A stretch of 64,000 nucleotides of DNA from Caldatribacterium sp964426875 (GTDB taxonomy: Bacteria; Atribacterota; Atribacteria; Atribacterales; Caldatribacteriaceae): assembly GCA_964426875.1 (NCBI GenBank), contig CAYRSB010000003.1, positions 62,001-126,000 on the forward strand, read 5' to 3'. Made by a program: the position numbers and the translations under genes. The notes below the pieces were generated by a model. That model did not search any database. It saw nothing but the letters and a program-made list of their open reading frames with translations, and was not told where the DNA came from. This document shows positions 58,492 to 64,000 of the stretch, one piece after another. Position 1 is the stretch's first letter; every line of letters starts with the position of its first letter.

Positions 58492-59258
58492 ACCTCGTTT
58501 TCCACCTTCTCTTCTTCTCTGCCTGGGTGGGGAGTTTGATTCTCTTTCCTTCTCTATCGCGTTATGTTCTCTGGACATGGCTTTCGGTCTTTCTCTTCGT
58601 CGCCTTTCAATTCGCCCGCTTTTCCCGAAGAAGAGAGGCCAAAGTCCTACAGGCCACAGGTTATGGTCTTGTGGCCGCCCTCCACTACCCCTGCTTTGTC
58701 TGGTATTACAAGGCGCAACTGCGGCTCTCTCCCGAAGAGCAAAAAGAGCTCCTTTCTTGCTCCACCAAGAGGACTCGGGTTTCCCGTCCCAGTTCCCTTC
58801 TCTGTCCCTTCTGTCGGGTGGAAATCGAGGGAGTTCTTGTAGCCCTTCCAGGAGGAGGAATAGGGGTGAGAAAAAGACCGGTCCTTTGCCCCCGCTGCCA
58901 GACCCGTCTTGACTCTTGCCGGTTCTGCCTTTTCTTTGAACCCGGCCGGGGACCATTTTCCTGGGGAGAGAACACAACGTCGGGGCGCTGCACCGTCCTC
59001 AAGAAGCACCAGCCGGTGGAAGAAATCTGTAACCCACAGGTAGCCAAAAAGCTCAAAGAAATGGGATGGCATACCCTCTACGCAGGGCTTGCCATCCCCG
59101 ATGCTTTCGAACCACCCTCGGCATGCCGCTCTTTCCAGTTCGACGAAAAAAAGACCCTTCTCGAACGCTTACCGTGCATGGGGAGAGAGCGTTTCTTACT
59201 TCTCCGCCTCGAAGAGGAACTTCACTCCCAACCCTCTTCGAGTTCCCTTTCTGGCTGA
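58488..59258 (+). CDS. Membrane-anchored cysteine-rich protein of unknown function
   Basis: 256 residues. The N-terminus has two hydrophobic segments (5-22 and 27-44). The soluble part holds cysteine pairs CPFC, CPRC and CRFC plus single Cys at CTVLKKH, CNPQ, CRSF and CMGRE, enough for two or more zinc ribbons or an iron-sulfur site. ATG overlaps the cysE stop (ATGA). The C-terminus overlaps the convergent YlbF-like gene by 37 bp. Its place in the sigma/anti-sigma/cysE operon suggests a role in thiol or metal stress. Confidence 0.75.
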   Translation: MNLVFHLLFFSAWVGSLILFPSLSRYVLWTWLSVFLFVAFQFARFSRRREAKVLQATGYGLVAALHYPCFVWYYKAQLRLSPEEQKELLSCSTKRTRVSRPSSLLCPFCRVEIEGVLVALPGGGIGVRKRPVLCPRCQTRLDSCRFCLFFEPGRGPFSWGENTTSGRCTVLKKHQPVEEICNPQVAKKLKEMGWHTLYAGLAIPDAFEPPSACRSFQFDEKKTLLERLPCMGRERFLLLRLEEELHSQPSSSSLSG

Positions 59259-59617
59259 GCAGCTGAGGAGGCGAAATCAAATCCCAAAAGAGAGCTCATC
59301 TCGTTGTTGATTTCCTGAAGGAGGGAAACGAGGTGGTCCTGTGCCTGAAAGTAAGCGAGAATAACCGGATGAGCCAGGGCTTTCTGGCGGGCTTTTTCAA
59401 TGGCCGTGAAATCTTCATCCACAAGATCCCGCTGCAGAGCGAGACGACTCAAAGAGCGCTGCTCTTCCTCTAAGCGTTCAAGAAGCTGTAGAGCCTCGAC
59501 ATTTCGCGAAAGCATGGATCGGGTACTCTCAAAATCCTGAAATGGTTGAGTGTTGGCAATCTGCTCGACGAGCGACCGAATGGCATCCTTCAGGGACTCA
59601 GGAAGAGACGTATTCAC
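59222..59617 (-). CDS. YlbF/YmcA family protein
   Basis: 131 residues, GTG start behind GGAGGTGTCAT. All-helical, with FQDFESTRSMLSRNVEALQL and QKALAHPVILAYFQAQDHLVS typical of the YlbF/YmcA (com_ylbF) family, whose B. subtilis members form an Fe-S complex affecting RNase Y and development. There is no Cys here, so the cluster-binding role is not expected; partners YmcA/YaaT are absent from the window. Its end overlaps the upstream convergent gene by 37 bp. Confidence 0.88.
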   Translation of the reverse strand: MNTSLPESLKDAIRSLVEQIANTQPFQDFESTRSMLSRNVEALQLLERLEEEQRSLSRLALQRDLVDEDFTAIEKARQKALAHPVILAYFQAQDHLVSLLQEINNEMSSLLGFDFASSAAQPERELEEGWE

Positions 59618-59644
59618 ATGACACCTCCAAATTCTTTTCCTCCA

Positions 59645-59650
59645 ATTATA
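59645..59650 (-). promoter_or_regulatory. -10 box of the YlbF-like gene
   Basis: A consensus TATAAT on the minus strand 28 bp before the GTG start. The -35 region (around 59668-59675) is weak. A long T-rich run (59658-59670) lies between. Confidence 0.45.
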
Positions 59651-59749
59651 AAGTCTCTATCTAAAAATTTCCATCGTCCTTTGCGTTTCCTTTGAAAAAC
59701 CCTGCTTCATGTGGAAATCACCTGAAAAGCCTCAAAACCGCAAAGAAAA

Positions 59750-59779
59750 AACCCCTGGGGCCTCTTCACCCCAGGGGTT
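59750..59779 (-). terminator. Terminator of the second ribose-type operon
   Basis: Stem AACCCCTGGGG (59750-59760) / CCCCAGGGGTT (59769-59779) with an 8-nt loop. On the minus strand it is followed by TTTTTTCTTT. It lies 9 bp beyond the binding-protein stop. The 130-bp stretch between it and the YlbF-like gene holds only that gene's promoter. Confidence 0.85.
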
Positions 59780-59787
59780 GTGGAAGC

Positions 59788-60750
59788 TCAGAAGCTCTTT
59801 TCTGCCTCGCTGAGGTTATCTTTGGTGATGACTTTGGGCTCGATGTACAACAGAGGCTTCTCGGGCTGGACGTTTTCCCGGAGGTACTTGACGAGAATCT
59901 CAAAAGCTGTAGAGGCCTGCCTTCCGGGGAACTGCTCAATCGTGGCATCGAGGATGTCCTCTTCGATGAGCTTCAGCGCCTCAGGAAGGGCGTCAAACCC
60001 AACGGTGATGACTTCCTTCACGTCGAACTTACCGCTGGCCTCTATGGCCTGGATGGCTCCGAGAATCATCTCGTCGTTGGCCCCGAAAACGGCGTCAATT
60101 TGAGGGGTGCTCATGATGAAGTCTTCCATCACCTTCATGCCATCCTCACGACGGAAGTTGGCCGTCTGGGACTTCACGGTGATATTGGGGTACTGCTTGA
60201 TAATTTCGTTGAATCCTGCACTACGATCAATGGCCGGACCAGCTCCAGGAGTACCAGTAAGCTCAATGACCACACCTTTGGGTTCACCGTACTTTTCGGT
60301 GAGCTTCTCTACAATGAACCTTGCCGCCCTTCTTCCGCCTTCTACGTTGTCGGCACCCACGTGGCAGAGCACCTGAACCGGAGCCCCTTCTTTGATCCGT
60401 CGGTCTACGGTTACCACCGGGATATTGGCCTTGTTGAGGGCCTCAACGCCGGGAATAACTGCTTCCACTTCAATGGGGACGAGGAGTACGCCATCAACTC
60501 CTTTGATAATCATGTCTTCGATGATGGAGATCTGCTTGGAGACGCTGTTTTCTGCCTCTAAGGAGATGACTTCGATACCGCCGAGCTGTACCGCCTTATC
60601 CTTCACCGCTTGTTCCAAAAACGCAAACCAGGCGAAGGAGAGACTGGGGAAAGACAGACCGATGGTGAGGTCTTTCGCCCAGGCCAAAGACCCCAGCACC
60701 GAAAACACCACAAACGCCAAAACCACAAACCCCAAAACGAGCTTCTTCAT
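59788..60750 (-). CDS. Ribose-type periplasmic sugar-binding protein
   Basis: 320 residues from ATG 60750 behind GGGAGGTTGAGGTGC. Signal peptide 1-24 (VVLAFVVFSVLGSLAWA, cut before KDLT). Type I fold with GLSFPSLSFAWFAFLEQAVK, GVDGVLLVPIEVEAVIPGVE, VVTVDRRIKEGAP and VFGANDEMILGAIQA; the VTVDR and NDEM motifs are those of RbsB/AraF-type proteins. It is last in its operon, the reverse of the first ribose-type operon where the binding protein comes first. 81 bp of untranslated sequence precede it. Confidence 0.94.
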   Translation of the reverse strand: MKKLVLGFVVLAFVVFSVLGSLAWAKDLTIGLSFPSLSFAWFAFLEQAVKDKAVQLGGIEVISLEAENSVSKQISIIEDMIIKGVDGVLLVPIEVEAVIPGVEALNKANIPVVTVDRRIKEGAPVQVLCHVGADNVEGGRRAARFIVEKLTEKYGEPKGVVIELTGTPGAGPAIDRSAGFNEIIKQYPNITVKSQTANFRREDGMKVMEDFIMSTPQIDAVFGANDEMILGAIQAIEASGKFDVKEVITVGFDALPEALKLIEEDILDATIEQFPGRQASTAFEILVKYLRENVQPEKPLLYIEPKVITKDNLSEAEKSF

Positions 60751-60831
60751 GCACCTCAACCTCCCTCATGGATTATTTTCTCTCGATTCGAAGGATACAA
60801 AAACAGAAATTTCCTTTCCTTTCACCTCCCC

Positions 60832-61812
60832 TCACACGGTTCTGAAGCGACGCTTGATTCGATCAAGGAGCACGGCAAAAATGACGATGACACCTTTGAC
60901 GATCATCTGCCAGTAGGGCTGTACTCCCAAAAGATTGAGGCCGTTAGACACTACACCGATGAGGAGGGCCCCGATAAGCGTTCCATACACCCCTCCTTCT
61001 CCCCCCATAAGGCTCGTTCCCCCAATGACCACCGAAGCAATGACGTCAAGCTCATACCCCTGCCCGGCCACAAGCTCTCCCGAGTTCAGACGGGAAGTGA
61101 GAATGAGTCCGCTCAACCCGGCAAGAAAACCGAGAATGGTGAAGGCACTGATTTTGTACCGCTTTACCATGATACCTGAAAGGAGGGCCGCCTCCTCGTT
61201 ACCACCGATGGCGTAAATGTACCGGCCGAATACGGTGCTTTTGAGGACAATCCCGGCCACCACCACACACCCCAGAAAAAGGATCACCGGAAAGGGTATG
61301 GGACCGACCATTCCCGCCCCGATGAAGCGAAAGGCTGGACTCATACCCGAGATGGGTTTCCCTTGGGCCACAAGAAGCGTGGCTCCCCGAAATATGCTCA
61401 TCATCCCCAGAGTAACGATGAAGGGGTGCAGGCGTCCCTCAGTGGAAATAAAACCGTTGAGAAAGCCGATGCCACCACCGATAAGGAGCGGCACTACCAC
61501 GCTCAAAAAGAGACTCCCACCCCACTTTACCTGGAAACCGGCGGCGATGATACCGGTGAAGGCCACAATGGAACCCACCGAAAGGTCGATGCCCCCCAGA
61601 AGAATGACAAACGTCATACCCACGGCAATGACGCCGATAATGGAGACCTGCCGGATGACGTTGAGAACGTTGAGGGGGTGGAAAAAAACCGGAGTCAAGG
61701 CACCGAACATCACGAAAACCACGATGAAGGCCAGGAGAATGCCAACCCTGTCCCAGAAGACGAAAAACTTTTGCAGGACCTGAGAACCCTTTTCTTCAGC
61801 TAACACTGGCAT
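60832..61812 (-). CDS. Ribose-type ABC transporter permease
   Basis: 326 residues, RbsC family with about nine membrane segments; conserved loops FVILLGGIDLSVGSIVAFTG and GGTSLMGGEGGVYGTLIGAL. Only one permease gene is present here, so a homodimeric pore is expected. ATG behind GGAAGGAGAGAAGAGT, overlapping the ATPase stop by 17 nt. Confidence 0.95.
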   Translation of the reverse strand: MPVLAEEKGSQVLQKFFVFWDRVGILLAFIVVFVMFGALTPVFFHPLNVLNVIRQVSIIGVIAVGMTFVILLGGIDLSVGSIVAFTGIIAAGFQVKWGGSLFLSVVVPLLIGGGIGFLNGFISTEGRLHPFIVTLGMMSIFRGATLLVAQGKPISGMSPAFRFIGAGMVGPIPFPVILFLGCVVVAGIVLKSTVFGRYIYAIGGNEEAALLSGIMVKRYKISAFTILGFLAGLSGLILTSRLNSGELVAGQGYELDVIASVVIGGTSLMGGEGGVYGTLIGALLIGVVSNGLNLLGVQPYWQMIVKGVIVIFAVLLDRIKRRFRTV

Positions 61813-63310
61813 ACTCTTCTCTCCTTCCCAGAGCCAACCTCAGGACGGCCTCTTTGGTAGCCTCTTCCTTGTACAGCTCGCCGACAATTCTTCCCTCTCG
61901 CATGACGAGAATTCGGTCGCTCATGGCCAGAACCTCCGGAAGTTCTGAAGACACCATGATGATGGAGGCCCCCCGCTCCAGGAGGCGGTTCATGAGATGG
62001 TAAATCTCCACCTTTGCTCCTACATCGATTCCCCGGGTGGGCTCGTCAAAAAGGTAGATATCACACTTGCGGGCAAACCACTTTCCCAAAACCACCTTCT
62101 GCTGGTTGCCCCCCGAAAGGTACATAACCTTCTGATAGAGGGAAGGAGTTTTGATGTTCATATGGCTCACCATGTCTTGGGCAATGGCCCGAAGACGCAG
62201 GTCGTTGACGAATCCCCGCACCGAGACCGAGGGAAGAATGGGTAATCCCAGGTTATCCAGAACCGAGAGCAAGAGGACCAGTCCCTGGACCTTTCGCTCC
62301 TCGGGGAGAAGGGCTATGCCATGGTTGATGGCATCGAGGGGAGAGCGAATCTCGACCTCCCGGCCCCGGACGTAAATTCTCCCTTCATCAATGGGGTCCA
62401 CGCCGTATATGGCCCGTAGAAGCTCAGTTCTCCCCGAGCCTACCATTCCCGCGATGCAGAGGATTTCCCCCTTCCTCAGGGTGAAGCTTATGTTCTCAAG
62501 CACACCCCTTCGGGTAAGCCCCTCCACCCGCAGGACCTCTTCTCCAGCGGTGTGCACCACCCGGGGAAATTTCTCCACCACTTCTCGCCCTACCATCATC
62601 CGGATAAGGTCCTCCATGCTCACATCCTGAACATCTCTTGTAGCGATGTGGTGGCCATCCCGCAAAACCGTCACCCGATCGCAGACCTCATAGATTTCCT
62701 CCAAGCGGTGGGAGATGTAGACGATGGTGACACCCTCGCTCTTCAGGAACTTAATGATGCGGAAGAGGCCCTCGATTTCCTTCTGGGCGAGGGTTGCCGT
62801 CGGCTCATCCATGATGAGGACCTTCGCCTTGTGGGATAGGGCTTTGGCAATCTCGACCACCTGCTTTTTGGCCACCCCCAGGTCCCGCACCTTGGCATCT
62901 ACATCGATGTCCACGTCCAAAAAACGCATGAGTTCCTGGGCTTCTTTTCGAACCCGATTCCAGTCTACAAAAACACCCCGTCGCACGAAGTGGTGTCCCA
63001 TGAAGATGTTCTCTGCCACGGTGAGGGCGGGAATGAGGTTAAACTCCTGATAGATGGCGGCAATGCCATGACGAAGAGCCTCATGAGGGTTCAAAAAGTT
63101 GACCGGCTTCCCCTCAAAGAAGACCTCCCCCGAGGTCTTCTGGTACACCCCCGTCACAATCTTGATGAGGGTCGATTTCCCTGCCCCGTTTTCCCCCACC
63201 AGGGCGTGCACCTCACCCCGCCGGATGGAGAACGTCACCTCGCTCAGGGCCACAACCCCGGGAAAACGCTTGGTAAGATTCTCGAAATGGAGAATGGGCG
63301 TATCTTCCAT
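61796..63310 (-). CDS. Ribose-type ABC transporter ATP-binding protein (two ATPase domains)
   Basis: 504 residues from ATG 63310. First ATPase: LVGENGAGKSTLIKI, Q-loop AIYQEFNLIPALTVAENIF, signature region DLGVAKKQVVEIAKALS, Walker B LIMDEPTAT. Second: degenerate GMVGSGRTELLRAIYGV, signature LSGGNQQKVVLGKWFA and FDEPTRGIDVGAKVEI. RbsA class, serving the permease and binding protein that follow. It starts 4 bp after the cupin-like gene, so they are co-transcribed. Confidence 0.96.
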   Translation of the reverse strand: MEDTPILHFENLTKRFPGVVALSEVTFSIRRGEVHALVGENGAGKSTLIKIVTGVYQKTSGEVFFEGKPVNFLNPHEALRHGIAAIYQEFNLIPALTVAENIFMGHHFVRRGVFVDWNRVRKEAQELMRFLDVDIDVDAKVRDLGVAKKQVVEIAKALSHKAKVLIMDEPTATLAQKEIEGLFRIIKFLKSEGVTIVYISHRLEEIYEVCDRVTVLRDGHHIATRDVQDVSMEDLIRMMVGREVVEKFPRVVHTAGEEVLRVEGLTRRGVLENISFTLRKGEILCIAGMVGSGRTELLRAIYGVDPIDEGRIYVRGREVEIRSPLDAINHGIALLPEERKVQGLVLLLSVLDNLGLPILPSVSVRGFVNDLRLRAIAQDMVSHMNIKTPSLYQKVMYLSGGNQQKVVLGKWFARKCDIYLFDEPTRGIDVGAKVEIYHLMNRLLERGASIIMVSSELPEVLAMSDRILVMREGRIVGELYKEEATKEAVLRLALGRREEYASVS

Positions 63311-63314
63311 CAGC

Positions 63315-64000
63315 TCAAACCCGAGGACCAAAGTGCTTGAGCATCACAAGATTCTCTTTGTCGCTCTCGTTGATGACGGCGACGCCACTCCGTGCCGCCT
63401 CACAGGTGACAAAGAGCTCGTCCTTCGTCATCTCTCCAAAGCGAATGAGAGTGGGTGTTTCGATGTCGAGGACTCCGAACTTCCCATGCCCCTGGATGAC
63501 GATGAGACCATACGGTCCCTCTTCCTTGACGGTGACACGACAGCCGGGAAATACGGTGAGCTCTTTGGCAGCAAAGTCCTCGGAATTATACACCACCCAG
63601 TACTCCTCATACCCCTCGGCCCGCATCTCTTCAAGGGACCTCACCGGCTTCGGCTCAAGATAATGGTGGGCGAAGAAATCCGGGTCTACGTTGGCCTCCC
63701 AGTCCAAAAGACCCACGATGTACTCCAGGTCGTCTCTGTGCTCGGGGGGAACATCTTTCACCACAAGGTCCCAGGGCATGTACCTGTCCCATACGATATT
63801 CTGGAAGGTAGAGAAAACGTCCGAGGCTTTCTGGGGCTCATACGTCAGGAGGGATCCAGGGGCATGGAGGATCCCGGGCTGTACGATCCATCCAGTTCCC
63901 AGCTTCAGCTTGTACGCCCGGGAGAGATAGAGGATGCCATTGTCACCCTTGTCCCACATCTCCAAGCATCGGATAATGTCCTCCTTCTTCGTTCCAGGAT
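63315..64000 (-). CDS. Cupin-like protein, possibly sugar isomerase related, 5' end missing
   Basis: The frame is open to the right edge (last full codon begins at 63998), so 228 C-terminal residues are visible; the TTG at 63965 is probably internal. Two beta-rich lobes are seen: LKLGTGWIVQPGILHAPGSL, which resembles the metal-His strand of cupins and class I mannose-6-phosphate isomerases, and a second lobe LTVFPGCRVTVKEEGPYGLI. The final ARSGVAVINESDKENLVMLK has the rhythm of a PMI/cupin tail. Co-transcription with a ribose-type ABC system suggests it acts on the imported sugar. Confidence 0.65.
   Translation of the reverse strand, partial: PGTKKEDIIRCLEMWDKGDNGILYLSRAYKLKLGTGWIVQPGILHAPGSLLTYEPQKASDVFSTFQNIVWDRYMPWDLVVKDVPPEHRDDLEYIVGLLDWEANVDPDFFAHHYLEPKPVRSLEEMRAEGYEEYWVVYNSEDFAAKELTVFPGCRVTVKEEGPYGLIVIQGHGKFGVLDIETPTLIRFGEMTKDELFVTCEAARSGVAVINESDKENLVMLKHFGPRV

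Noticed and set aside
1..64000. CRISPR array, tRNA or rRNA genes, insertion sequences, integrases or phage genes.
   Set aside because: No regularly spaced repeats, no cloverleaf-like or rRNA-like stretches and no transposase or integrase frames were seen in reading the intergenic regions and products.

Overview
The window (about 53% GC by eye, tightly packed) looks like one contiguous chromosomal segment of an anaerobic, probably thermophilic, sugar-fermenting bacterium with an outer membrane. The reasons are an 8-stranded-or-larger beta-barrel protein and a LolA-like protein next to an RND transporter, a ferredoxin-type 2-oxoacid oxidoreductase, four sugar-uptake systems or parts of them, charged-residue-rich proteins, frequent GTG/TTG starts and many 4-nt gene overlaps. 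The mix (sn-glycerol-1-phosphate dehydrogenase, fused KorA, slipin/NfeD, many ABC sugar systems) would suit a deep-branching lineage such as Atribacterota/Caldatribacterium, but that placement is an inference and no rRNA or tRNA gene is present to test it.

Layout. 1-1260: the 3' end of a cysteine-rich protein and a 600-bp stretch with no convincing gene. 1268-5086 (+): a MalE/F/G-type sugar ABC operon plus a universal stress protein. 5128-14194 (-): radical SAM/B12 protein, carA, carB, MscS channel and the two-gene 2-oxoacid oxidoreductase. 14275-16253 (+): NfeD protease and slipin. 16261-17672: divergent flavin reductase-like and SPL-like radical SAM genes. 17841-26026 (+): seven coupled genes, five of them unrecognised as a set (two membrane-anchored proteins that look like remote SPFH/HflK-HflC relatives, an M14-like metallopeptidase, two orphans), followed by a HAD phosphatase and sn-glycerol-1-phosphate dehydrogenase. 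25989-32993 (-): heat-shock genes grpE, dnaK, dnaJ, then rsmE, mtaB, a nuclease-fold protein and a TlpA-like lipoprotein. 33016-39918 (-): deoC, an old-yellow-enzyme-type flavoenzyme, a GntR regulator, ROK kinase, Gfo/Idh dehydrogenase and TIM-barrel epimerase, apparently a sugar-derivative catabolic operon. 40025-41414 (-): rarA with a LexA-type box at its promoter. 41445-47977 (-): RND transporter, LolA-like protein, beta-barrel, TetR regulator and threonine aldolase, with a TetR-like operator in front. 48026-50484 (-): flavoprotein and a DAHP synthase-prephenate dehydratase fusion. 50622-55483 (-): first ribose-type ABC operon. 55557-56346 (-): a 55-residue membrane protein and a ferritin-like protein. 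56393-59258 (+): zinc-ribbon protein, ECF sigma, zinc anti-sigma, serine acetyltransferase, cysteine-rich membrane protein. 59222-59617 (-): YlbF-like. 59750-64000 (-): second ribose-type ABC operon preceded by a cupin-like gene cut by the right edge.

How they work together: sugars enter through ABC systems, are phosphorylated and modified by the ROK/Gfo/epimerase set, and pyruvate or another 2-oxoacid is oxidised by the ferredoxin-linked enzyme. The most interesting part is the 17841-26026 operon, which joins two candidate SPFH membrane-scaffold proteins and a metallopeptidase-like protein to enzymes of sn-glycerol-1-phosphate metabolism. No CRISPR array, insertion sequence, phage gene or tRNA was found.
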